64,000 nt of DNA from assembly GCA_020746875.1 (NCBI GenBank), contig JAGTJL010000006.1, positions 2,666,001 to 2,730,000 of the forward strand. Direction: 5' to 3'. The DNA comes from Rhexocercosporidium sp. MPI-PUGE-AT-0058. Lineage: Eukaryota; Ascomycota; Leotiomycetes; Helotiales. A program made the translations under genes and the position numbers. The notes beneath the pieces are model-generated. The model had not been told where the DNA came from and did not search any database. It worked only from the letters and a program-made list of their open reading frames with translations. Shown here piece after piece: positions 12,901-22,239 of this stretch (position 1 is its first letter; every line of letters begins with the position of its first letter).

Positions 12901-13790
12901 TCGATCCTTTCTTTTATAAAAGTGGTGCGATAGGCCTTAAGGTCCTAGCATCGGTAGGATCGGTTGTCGCAGACTCGGGCATAGTTACACAATGTTAAAA
13001 TACAGAGATTTAAGTATAAAAGTAGGTTTATTTACATTGTTTTATTTATCTTAGTCCGAGCGCCTAAAGCCCCACGATAATAGGCACTTAGCGCCTTACC
13101 TTCAGCGGGTGGTCCCTAGAGCCTGGCGCGTCTCGGTTTTAAGGGGATAGTTCGCACTCCTCGCCACAAACCTAATAAAACCTCGTCAAACGCTGTTATT
13201 ACTAGAGCATAGTTTAGTAGCCAAAACGTTAAGGATTTAAATGAACCGTACTTCGCATGGCTTTATAACCGTTTCATAGGCGCTGTTGACGTCGATGATC
13301 AACTTAAGTCTTATAACTCTAAAGACAAGTCAATCAAAAGGGGAGGATGGCAGGCTCTTTGGAATTGACTATCACAGACAGTTTTAGTCAACTCTTATTT
13401 GCTTTCTATTTATACAAATGTCAAAGACTACTAAAAGATAGAGGTTAAAGAGAAGTGGACGAATTAAATTAAATTTAGAAAGGAAATTATGCGAGCATTA
13501 CTTTACTCTACGTCTTCCTTATAAAGTATAAGGAAACGCCCTCTTTTTAATAGTAATATTAACGAATTCCTTATACCTCCAAAGCGCCATTCGCAGGTGC
13601 GTATAGCCTAAGTAAGGGAGTATAAGTCTTACAAAGGGCAGAGGTATAGAGACACGAAACGAGTTGTTTTAAGGGAAATTATGCCAAACCAAAACCTTAC
13701 TTCTTCACGTAAAAGGTCTTAATTTGGGTGTAAAGAGTGTAATATTCCTCTCTATAAAGAAGGAAGTTGTTTTAATCGTTTTCATGAGAG
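9990..13790 (+). pseudogene. piggyBac transposase copy A, interrupted by copy B
   Basis: Plus-strand remnant of a piggyBac-type (DDE_Tnp_1_7) transposase in two pieces. The N-terminal piece (about 10060-11112) reads DPYAIFSLFFINEIL and later NDNAPTLFIMNYNNGTN. The C-terminal piece (about 13150-13790) reads RHKPNKTSSNAV, then GAVDVDDQLKSYNSKDKS, KRGGWQALWN and a terminal Cys/His cluster (CKECNIPLYKEGSCFNRFH). The break between them is filled exactly by minus-strand copy B. Several in-frame stops stand at former Gln/Trp codons, so it is dead. Element ends are uncertain; similar sequences containing ATTTAC...CTCATG at about 9899-9920 and, inverted, at about 13784-13796 may be its termini. piggyBac transposases normally cut and paste at TTAA sites. 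Confidence 0.8.
11113..13149 (-). mobile_element. piggyBac element copy B (2.04 kb), inserted in copy A
   Basis: A complete but mutated element whose two ends both read inward TATCCCCTTAAAACCGA (with slight differences). The transposase frame starts at 12982 on the minus strand (MPESATTDPTDARTLRP) and ends near 11.25 kb. It aligns along its whole length with copy E at 60.4-62.5 kb, including the non-coding flanks. Stops at former Gln/Trp codons show it is inactive. It separates the two halves of the plus-strand copy A transposase, so it inserted later than A. Confidence 0.85.
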
Positions 13791-13819
13791 TAAATAGTTC
13801 AATGTCAAATAGCTGCATC

Positions 13820-14093
13820 CTCACTAAAATCCTGGCTCTCTGATTGGCTCAAACCCCTGTCCCACTAAAATTGGTAAGCGACAGCACTTCATGGGATAGC
13901 CAGATTGATTTGTGGTGACGAGAAAAGAGGGACGTTAAATTGTTGGAGGCGGATAGAAGTGGAAATTTTATTTAATTTCGGTGTGTGCAGACAATCTTGA
14001 GTATGAGGTACTTAGACATTGGTTTATCCCATGGACTGGTAGATTAGGCGAGACAGGGGTTTGAGCCAATCAGAGAGCCAGGATTTTAGTGAG
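13820..14093. mobile_element. 274-bp element with perfect 42-bp inverted ends
   Basis: Positions 13820-13861 and 14052-14093 are perfect inverted repeats (CTCACTAAAATCCTGGCTCT... on the left; reverse complement on the right) around a 190-bp core with normal base composition and no coding frame. This is a miniature inverted-repeat transposable element. No clear target duplication is visible. Unlike the DNA on both sides it shows no RIP-like decay, perhaps because it is too short to trigger RIP or because it is young. Confidence 0.85.
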
Positions 14094-14239
14094 AAATTAT
14101 AATATTTACATCCGGGCATGATATCTATCGAAGCAATATCTAACTACATACAAAAATACGTTATACTCTTTATAGCCGTAATAAGTTTAAGTTCTGCGAA
14201 AAGAGCGCTATAAATTGGCCGAAATCTCCTCGAGAGCCA

Positions 14240-15525
14240 CTCTTTTTGGCCCCTTTGGCTGAGGCTTATCCTTATACCTTTCACTAAAGCAATACTTACA
14301 GTCCCCTTTCTATAGCCTTTTTTGCTGCGTGTGCCGATGCGCAGGTACTTTGAATTTATTTATATTATTATAGGAAAGAGTACGCTTTCTTATACCTTTA
14401 ATATCGTCGGCTACATAAAGTAAAGTCTTAATAAGGGCCATTCGGAACTTGAGTTGTTCGGTCCACTTATTGTCTTTTATAAAAGCGTGATAGTCTATAG
14501 CTTTAGTATAAATAGAAATCAAGTAGTAATTGACTAGAATTGTATATAATAGCTAGTTCTAAATAGCTTGCCAGTCTCCCTTCTTAATTATGCGTTCCCC
14601 GGAGTTATACGACTTAAGTTGATCTCCGACATTAATAACATTTATAAACTAGTTATAAAGCTACGCGAAGACCGGTTCATTAATCTCTATATAAACTCTG
14701 TCTTTAAAAAATACAACGGGCGATTGCTGCGTTTGTAGATGATTTGCTTAGCCGTCTCTTTTCCGTCTTAATTATACTAAAACTATTAAAATAAGGAAGT
14801 CCGCTTCAAGGGACATCACAGGTCAGAAGGAAGGTATGGGTAGAACAGTGGTTATATTAAGTATATTTAGCCAAGTTCTTATTCTTGTATGAAGCTCTAA
14901 TAGCTTTAGTATAGACCATGCCGCTAAGCTCTCCCGCAGCCTTCGTACCTCAGGCTACGAGTTATCCACTGAACCTCCATTTCTCCAATAAGAACTATCG
15001 CTATAATTATTTAAAAACAAAGCTACGGCGTTATTGTTTTATAAAATATAGCATACTTTACCTAAAAGAGAGACTGCGGTACGAAGCTCGTTGTATTAAA
15101 GTTTAGAATAGCCCCTTTTGCCGTTATTAACTTTTAAGTCATAGATCTTTTGAATAATGCCGGCGTCGATTCTAGCTATACTAATCGCACTAATTTCCAG
15201 CTCCCGGAGGTATTCTAATAAGCAGTTAAATATAAATAAGTTATCCAGGTATATAATATAACGCTGCGGAGGTAGGCTTTTTATTAAATAGACTATTATA
15301 GCTTATGTCTTATTGCCTCCTTTTCTATGCTTATTTTTATTTAAAGCCTTTAGAACCTTGATTCCGACAAGTCTATTAAAGGCTTTAGATCCCTTAAAAT
15401 AAAAGACTTATTTAAGGAAGTAACCGTATTATGCAACTACCCAAATCTTATAACTGGTGGGGATAGGTTTCGTAGGGATAATCGTCGTCTTGTAGGCCCG
15501 TCCAGAATCGTATATATTTATAGAC
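14240..15525 (-). pseudogene. piggyBac transposase copy C, 5'-truncated
   Basis: The minus strand encodes, with stops at former Gln codons, GRAYKTTIIPTKPIPTSYKI, then IIYLDNLFIFNCLLEYLREL and, towards 14.3 kb, DNKWTEQLKFRMALIKTLL. These correspond in order to the core and C-terminal part of a piggyBac transposase. The N-terminal third is missing: at about 15.53 kb homology stops and copia sequence on the other strand begins shortly after. Sequence is distinct from copies A and B, so it belongs to another subfamily. Confidence 0.8.
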
Positions 15526-15599
15526 TTTAATTCTAAAATCCTTATTTTTTTTTATATAAATAATATTCAAGTGCTTTATTATCGAGACGATTTAAAGCT

Positions 15600-16530
15600 C
15601 GGATAAGATTTCATTAAGCGATTAAATTAAACGTATAATATATATAATCTTAGAAATATTAAATAGTTCCTAGGGATTAAGATAATACGCGATAAAAGGC
15701 GCAAGATTATCTTCCTAGTTTATAATTAATATATTAAGAAGATTATTCGAAAATTTAAGTAAGCTAATAAAAGGTATTTTACGATACTGCTTTTTAAAAT
15801 CGATTTTATTAAGTATAAGGAATAAGCTTTAAAGAAATATATTAAAGCTTATTAAAAGAGAGTTAAGTCGGTATTATATATAGCGATCGTTATAAGACTA
15901 GACGTAGATTTTACAATCGCTTAGCTCTTATAATTCGCGATAAATCTTAATCTAGAGTATTTTATAATTATATATTAATTTATTCGTTATTTATTTAATA
16001 TACGTTTTTTTAAGAATTATATACGGAAATAATTAAAAAAAAAAAAACGCTTTATATTATTTTAAATATATTTTTCGCGAATAACGTCGAATTTCAGAAA
16101 TTATCTTAAAGTTATATAATCTTATTATTCGGCAGGGTAATAATCTGGAAAGTATTAAAGCTATTTACGATTATTACGTCGATTACTGAAGCGGAATTAT
16201 TAATATTAGAATACACCGGAAAAGAAGTTATAATTTTTTTAACGATTCTTTCGAGACTTAGCTCTTAATATCAGTAAGACTTAAGAAATCTTTTATAATA
16301 ATTAATAGATAATCAGACTAATTATAAATAATATTAAGAGAATTATTATTAAGCTTCGTTAAATAAATATTTAAAATATATAACTTAAGTAAGAATATAC
16401 TCGTAAATCATTTAAAGTAATTTATCTTTTAATTACTAATATATTCATTAATAAGCTTACGAAGAATCTGTCTCGCCAGAAATTCGAGCTTTTTAGAGTA
16501 CTTCAAAACTTTAATAATTATCAATCTTAA
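15600..16530 (+). pseudogene. Ty1/copia pol fragment: RT C-terminus and RNase H
   Basis: The plus strand reads FLGIKIIRDKRRKIIFLVYN, then VLYIAIVIRLDVDFTI (equivalent to the conserved ALY...TRPDVAFA) and, near 16.45 kb, LTKNLSRQKFELFRVLQNFN, the characteristic end of a copia RNase H domain. Stops lie at former Gln/Trp codons. Gag, protease, integrase and the N-terminal half of RT are absent, so this is the 3' part of an element. Its 5' edge nearly abuts piggyBac copy C. Confidence 0.8.
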
Positions 16531-16664
16531 GTTAAAAAGCTTTAAATATATTTATTAAAAGTATATTAAGAAAATCTTATATAATTTTTTATTTATAAAA
16601 CTTTTCTAATTAAATATTTTTAAATATTCGCGCTTTAAAAACGCTAAAGATAAACGCTAAATCT

Positions 16665-16785
16665 AGCCCGAGCTTAAGTAAAGTTTATCTAAATCCAGCC
16701 CGAGCTTAAATAAAGTTTATTTAAATTTAACTTAAGCTTAAGTAAAGTTTATTTAAATTTAGTCCGAGTTTATAAATAATTTACC
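16665..16785. repeat. ~32-bp imperfect tandem repeat, ~3.5 copies
   Basis: Successive units of 32-33 bp begin with variants of AGCCCGAGCTTAAGTAAAGT and end with TTTAAATTTA. They lie just 3' of the copia RNase H remnant, in the AT-rich block. Probably part of the element's 3' region. Confidence 0.6.
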
Positions 16786-17603
16786 GAAAGCTTAAAAAGA
16801 ATCTACTTTAAGCCCAGATTAGCGAGTAATTATCGTCTTTAAGACTTTCGTAAACTTTTTTAAATTTTAGATAAGATTATTAAATTCCGCTAAAAATCTT
16901 ATACTAATATTAATATTATCGTCAGAGTTATCTTTCTTATCGCGTTTTAAACCCGGCTTCTAAAAGCGCACCGGAAGATTTAATTCTATATTCTTATTAG
17001 ACTCCTTATTAATTATTAAGCTTTTTATTAAAGCTTTTAAGGTAATTCTATACTTTTTAATATTTTATAAATAAGTTAATAAAATATTCGATTAATTATA
17101 ATGCGATTATTATACTTTTCTGTTATTAGAGTTTATAACTGCAATTAATCTTTTGCTATACTTGAGTATATTTCCCGTAGCGGACTCGTACTTATAACCG
17201 GAAGTGCAGTTATAATATCGATTTCTAGTAGCGAGAATATTAATAAAATAATATTTATAATTATTACGGCTATGAATAATAGCGGGAATATATATTAAAT
17301 AAGGATCTGCAAACTTTTTTCTGTGAGAATAGGCGAGCCAATCAGAATGAGGAAGCGCAGTAGGTGAGGACACGTGATTAAAGACAAAGTAGAATTAATT
17401 GCTTGCTTACTTGCTTACTTACATACTTAAAGAGCTAGAAGAGCTCTTCGGTAGTTATATATAAAATAATAGCTTCTTTAGAAGCTTTTACGACTACGTA
17501 ACTGATTACGTAGCTTATACGAGCTACGTAATTAAATACGAGCGTAATTTCCCGGAATACAAAGGTAATTTCCGGGCCGCGTAAGCAGTGGAAACTCCTT
17601 CGG

Positions 17604-17990
17604 CTATTCTAGGGTAGAATCGGCACGAGTTACCGAAGTCAAATCCAACAGGTTCTTTTCCGTAAGGATATTAGCAATTGCTTGAGTTGAGAGTGTTCGT
17701 GTAGTAGAGTTCTTCGTTAGAATCTTTTCAACTTCTTGTTTAATCTCTTCCGTAGCTTTTACAGGCCTCCCTGACCTCTCGGCATCATTAACATACGAAA
17801 TCAGAAGCTTTCGGTCTTCTAATAGCTGGTAACCTCTTGAAATTGCAACTTTCCGAAGCCGGTATTATGAAGTTGAAGAAATAGAAGTGATTTCATGAAT
17901 TAACGCTGCTGGAACTCTAAATTCAAGCAAAGTAAGAGCTTGAAGTCGTGTGCCGACGTCATGGCGGCCTTGCCGTACACCAGGAGTCAT
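17604..17990 (-). pseudogene. Tc1/mariner transposase N-terminal fragment
   Basis: From ATG at 17990 the minus strand encodes MTPGVRQGRHDVGTRLQAL, a helix-turn-helix region, then DAERSGRPVKATEEIKQEVE, the RSGRP linker typical of fungal Tc1/mariner transposases. One in-frame stop occurs within the DNA-binding region (replacing a conserved Trp) and a terminal stop lies at 17604; the DDE catalytic part is absent. Base composition is more normal than in the surrounding block. Confidence 0.75.
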
Positions 17991-18255
17991 TTTGGTAATG
18001 CAAACTGATGAAAATAGCTTTAAAATAAAGTAATAAAACTAAGATATTTACATTTCTTGTCATTTGAAGAATGCCCCGCGATGCGCTGGCATGCCAAGGT
18101 GCCAAGGTGCCAAGGTGGTGGCGTACCCATAACTTATTGCCGCAACCTCCGTCGTTCGGCCTCGATAGTTCGGCGTTCAAACAATTTTTTCGAAAATGGC
18201 ATTGATCAACAACCCCATCCGAGATCCCGTAATACGGTTTCTTTTCGCATGGCCA

Positions 18256-18638
18256 TATCCCCTTAACTGCCACATACAGGTCCGTACAGCTCTTTTCACG
18301 GGTGCAGCGCTGAAGCGGGGCTGTCGTTGCCATAACTACAGGGCATGCACGCTAAGGAGCTGGATAAACAAACAACATCAACAACCCCTCTTTTTCTACC
18401 TAAATCATCCCTACTCAATGCACTCACCATGCCCGAAGACGCACAAGCTGATCCAACCATATTTGTAAAAAGAACAATTGCTTTGAGTTGTATCATAGAA
18501 AATCTTAGAATTTGGTTGTAATCAGTAGCTTTTTGAATGCAGGTGCTAAAGTTTGGTGTTCCTCGTTTAAATTAGGCTCTCGCTACAGGGCCTTACAGGC
18601 TGAAATTTGACCTGTATCGCATGGCAGTTAAGGGGATA
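18256..18638 (+). mobile_element. 383-bp internally deleted piggyBac derivative
   Basis: Both ends read inward TATCCCCTTAACTGCCA (17 bp, perfect), the same outer motif as in copies B and E. On the plus strand the left part keeps the element's 5' leader (GGATAAACAAAC...) and the first codons of the transposase, MPEDAQADPT from about 18428, matching the MPEHAVQDPT and MPESATTDPT starts of copies E and B. The frame then runs out and almost the whole transposase is missing. It is therefore a non-autonomous, MITE-like derivative that a full-length relative could have moved. Overlapping open frames on either strand here are artefacts of the element. Confidence 0.8.
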
Positions 18639-18978
18639 AGAAGCGGAACGGAATTGCGCCGCTCCGCCTTATCGAGTTGTGCTTACCCTCTCCCCCAGCT
18701 ACAATGTACAAAGTAAACTACTGATAACGGACACCCCCTAGATCGGACCCTAAAGGTAGCGAATAAAATGAGAGGAACGTAGGCTACCGCATCGACTACG
18801 GTCGGGGAAGTTTCTTTCTTTGGGGGACTGCTCCGAGAAGTTGATGCTCACTAGCTATTCGACACGACTCGACGTTCCCCCTAAAGGTAGGGAAGCTTAT
18901 CGTGCCACGGGACAGTGGTGGGAAGTTCCATGTGGCTCTCTCGATCTATCCTGACCCCGAGGACCCCTTCATTGATGG

Positions 18979-19472
18979 CAGTGTGAGCAAAAATAATCAC
19001 GTTAATCGATTAATAATCAGATTAATTGATTAGATTCGATTAGAATTAGATTAATAGAAAATTAGCTTGATTAGATTAGAATTAGATTAATTAATTTAAA
19101 TTAATCTAGGTTAATCTGATTAATATATAACTTATAAAAATACTGTTTATTATTAATGTATTATATTAATAATCTATTAATCATTTATTATATAAAGAAT
19201 AAATAACTTAAAGATCGATTTTACTTCGCTTAAATTAGCCGAGTCTGTAAAGCTTTAATTGATTTTATTTTGAGTATATACTAAGCCTTATTCGGACTAG
19301 TCCTAAGAGTTTAAGCCTAATTAGGATGCGGCTCTTGTATTAATCATATTAATCGATTAACGCTTGATTAATTTGATTAGATTAGATTAGAATTAGATTA
19401 ATCTAAATTTTTCTTGATTAGAATTAGATTAACAGCTATTAATCTAATCTAATCTAATCATTTTTTACACTG
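18979..19472. mobile_element. hAT-like non-autonomous element, 494 bp, with 8-bp target duplication
   Basis: The element begins CAGTGTGAGCAAAAATAATC and ends in the inverse of CAGTGTAAAAAATGATTAG. It is flanked on both sides by ATTGATGG (18971-18978 and 19473-19480), a perfect 8-bp target-site duplication. CAGTG termini and 8-bp duplications are the hallmark of the hAT superfamily. The inside is AT-rich and packed with GATTA/TAATC motifs at both ends, which could be transposase-binding repeats. There is no coding frame. Confidence 0.85.
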
Positions 19473-19819
19473 ATTGATGGTGTCAATGTCGTTCGCACCG
19501 ACATTCAAGTTACGACACAGTGTAATGTTTGAGATCATTATTGAGATATAGATCTTCAAGATCAAGCTTGTTCTCCCAGCTCTCCGGAACTTTAATGTTC
19601 TTACTTCCCCCAGTTCAGACCAACGTCCAACGTTTACTCTAGCTCACGGGCATGCCTCACTCTCACCTGCATTCACTGTGCAGCGCGCTAGTCTGTCAGC
19701 ATGCCCAAAAAAGCTTCGCCGCTTTACGGGAGTGGTTTCGATAAATAGGGCCAACAAACGCAGTATACTTCGCAGGGGTTTATGCGCCACAATGCCGCTC
19801 TAAGCAAAGCTCTTAATAT

Positions 19820-20115
19820 TTTGTATACCATCTATCTGCGCTAATCATAGCCTGGCATGGCTCTTTTATGTCATGTACAAGCTCTCTAATCCTCTCATGT
19901 GTAGTCGATTCCCAAGCCACTTGTACTGCAGCTCTTAGCCTCTTATAAGAGCTATCCACTCTAGGTTAGTGCTCTTGGATATAGTCCTTCATATCGTCCC
20001 AACCTGTCTCAATTGAGCTCAAATCAGGGGAGCAAGTAGGCCATTCAATTACTTGTATCCCGGCAGCTTGGGCGTTGGATCATAGGTAGTTCATTGGTGA
20101 ACTCCGTCTGCTAGC
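19820..20115 (-). pseudogene. Tc1/mariner transposase C-terminal (DDE_3) fragment
   Basis: The minus strand reads LWSNAQAAGIQVIEWPTCSP and SPDLSSIETGWDDMKDYIQE, the SPDLNPIE...W segment holding the last acidic residue of the DDE triad in Tc1-like transposases, followed by a typical tail ending in KY. It is broken by stops and has no N-terminal half. It ends about 420 bp upstream of the secreted-protein gene at 20534. It cannot be the continuation of the N-terminal fragment at 17.6-18.0 kb, because the order is wrong for the strand. Confidence 0.75.
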
Positions 20116-20533
20116 GTAGAATATACTAGAACCAAAGTTAAAACTGATACGCCGAGGTGCGCTGCTTTGCCCTTTTAATTCAATAAAAAATCCCACTCAC
20201 GCTATACCATTCGACAATCAGCAATATCCAGTATTAGAAAATATATGCATGCATGTGCAATCACATTGTCACCTGCACAATAGGTAGTCCAACAAAATCC
20301 AAAATTAGAAACGCCCTCCATATCTTTTCAGCATGCGCACAGTTCATTTCATCCCACAGCCTAGGATAGTCTGACGGAAGCTTAATAAATAGTTAAGAAG
20401 ATACCCCATATTTAATTCCCTCCACACCCGCAACACCGAGCCCAACACGCCCCTACACTTACACACGGCCCTTATATTATCTATCCCCAGCTACGTTTCA
20501 AATCCTCATTTCTAGCCTGAATAAAGTCAAAAT

Positions 20534-20902
20534 ATGAATCTAAAACCTCTCCTCTCTACTGCTATATTTGCAGTAAGCGTCATCCCTACCCTAGCATGCC
20601 TTCAAACAGCTGGGGTCGTCGGACAACACAGATATGATGGCACCTGGGCAATGGTTTATGCTTACAGTATCGACAACGGGCTGACTACTTGCAACACGCA
20701 ATGGGGTTACCGAATCGATCAGGATGGCCATTTTTCCCTTAGCTGCTTGCCAGGCTACGTCTATGCTTTCACACAAAACGGCGCGGTTGCTTGGTATGCA
20801 AACCCAGTCAACGCGTTTTCCTTTACGCAAAATCCCCTCGTGGAATGGACCTCCAATTACGTCGTAGAGTGGGAGTGGTCGGATAGCCACTTCGGGTGCT
20901 GA
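20534..20902 (+). CDS. small secreted cysteine-containing protein, candidate effector
   Basis: Intact single-exon frame of 122 residues. Residues 1-21 (MNLKPLLSTAIFAVSVIPTL A) form a signal peptide. The mature protein of about 101 residues has four cysteines (22, 53, 71, 122), enough for two disulphides with the last residue being Cys, and is rich in Trp and Tyr (for example VVEWEWSDSHFGC at the end). I recognise no family. Small size, secretion, paired cysteines and location amid RIP-mutated transposons together match the profile of host-interaction effectors of plant-associated fungi; that role is inference. The frame has no RIP-type stops and near-normal base composition, unlike its surroundings. 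A TATATTA stretch lies about 60 bp upstream. It could alternatively be an antimicrobial or orphan protein, or a chance frame, though a signal peptide plus regular codon use argues against chance. Confidence 0.65.
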   Translation: MNLKPLLSTAIFAVSVIPTLACLQTAGVVGQHRYDGTWAMVYAYSIDNGLTTCNTQWGYRIDQDGHFSLSCLPGYVYAFTQNGAVAWYANPVNAFSFTQNPLVEWTSNYVVEWEWSDSHFGC

Positions 20903-21998
20903 ACATATCGCTATTGACCGCACGTTTGCTAGCAAGTGTTGGGGTGGGTGGGTTACGGAGGTACGGTACAGCTGTTATGTTTTGACCCATGATTTCGAGA
21001 GGGGGGTGGGAGGCAGGGGTTAGACTCTTGGTCTAATCGAGCAACAACAACACGGGTTCTAAATGCGTTCAACACGCGTTTCTATGATACTTATAATATA
21101 TTCCAAGCAATTTGCATCACAAATCCTTTAGCCATTGAACCTTCTATTTTCTATAAGGCGCTAGCTACTTGTGAACCTTAGCTAGTCTTATAGCTTCCTC
21201 TACCACCTCGCTCTTTGTTAGAGGCTACGAAAGCTTCCGCTGCGAAGCTCAAATGGCACGGTGCAAGTTGTCTTTGAGGGTGTCTCGTATTGCAAGGCCT
21301 CTAAACCAAAGAGAAAGAAAGAAAAGAACAAGAGTCGAAGTCAACTCGTAGCTAATTAAAGTAGGTAAGGACCGTGCTAGAGCTAGGCTTGAGGCTAGGC
21401 GCCTCGGTTCCCGCCATCAAGACTGGACCTTCGACTGCAACAGGGTCGCTACAACCCTAATCGTCAGTGCGCTGCCTGTAATTCTGCGTGCTCTCGCTTA
21501 CAGTCAGGGAAAGCGAGTGTCACAGGAAAGCATGTGTCATAGCCGAGATTCCCCCGCACCACCTAATTTATATAATAATCAGGAATTTATACCGTTAATT
21601 ATTATTAAAATTATACAAATTAGCATTACGAGTTATAGAGTTAATTAAGCCTATATCAAACTTAATATCAGAGCTATCTAATGCCTCAGGTATATCTTCG
21701 AGCTCTACTTCCAGCGCAAGGGAAGACTCCATTAGATCTTATAATTAAGTTAATAGCCTCTTTTATTATAAGTATAAGATTATATTAAGCATATTACCGT
21801 ATTCGGTATAAAGCATACCTTTCCATAACTCAACTACCTTTGTATAAAGCTCTAGCTTCGCATAAAGCTCCGGCTTCCGTGCCTTGAACCTCGGAAGCTT
21901 TAAGCTTCCGGTAAAGGGTTATTCAGGGCTAAAACAGTGGCTTTCGGAAGCCTTAAGCTTCCGTGTTTTAAACCTCGTAAGCTCTAGTGATATAAAGC
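20903..21998. other. gene-free sequence downstream of the candidate effector
   Basis: Moderately normal composition to about 21540, then AT-rich. No frame recognised. Two near-identical palindromes built on CGGAAGCTT/AAGCTTCCG lie at 21892-21910 (perfect arms of 9 bp) and 21945-21963. Confidence 0.45.
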
Positions 21999-22151
21999 TA
22001 GTCTTGATACAAAGCTAGTCTTGATACAAAGCTAGTCTTGATACAAAGCTAGTCTTGATACAAAGCTAGTCTTGATACAAAGCTAGTCTTGATACAAAGC
22101 TAGTCTTAATATAAAGCTAGTTCTAAAACAAAGCTAGTTTCAATACAAAGC
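21999..22151. repeat. 17-bp minisatellite, 9 copies
   Basis: Nine head-to-tail copies of TAGTCTTGATACAAAGC. The first six (21999-22100) are identical, and the last three carry a few substitutions, partly C-to-T-like. A shortened copy precedes the array. Identical central units suggest recent expansion. Confidence 0.9.
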
Positions 22152-22239
22152 TAATAACCGATGCAAGAGCAAATAGCCGATGCGAGAGCTAAATAGCTTG
22201 GCGCCTAAAAGTAGTTATATAGACCTAGTTTCCCCCGAA

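Noticed and set aside
17959..18333. 124-codon minus-strand frame
   Set aside because: It overlaps the Tc1 fragment start and the end of the piggyBac miniature; explained by these elements.
20591..20935. 114-codon frame antisense to the secreted-protein gene
   Set aside because: Shadow of the real frame; lacks a signal peptide and any motif.
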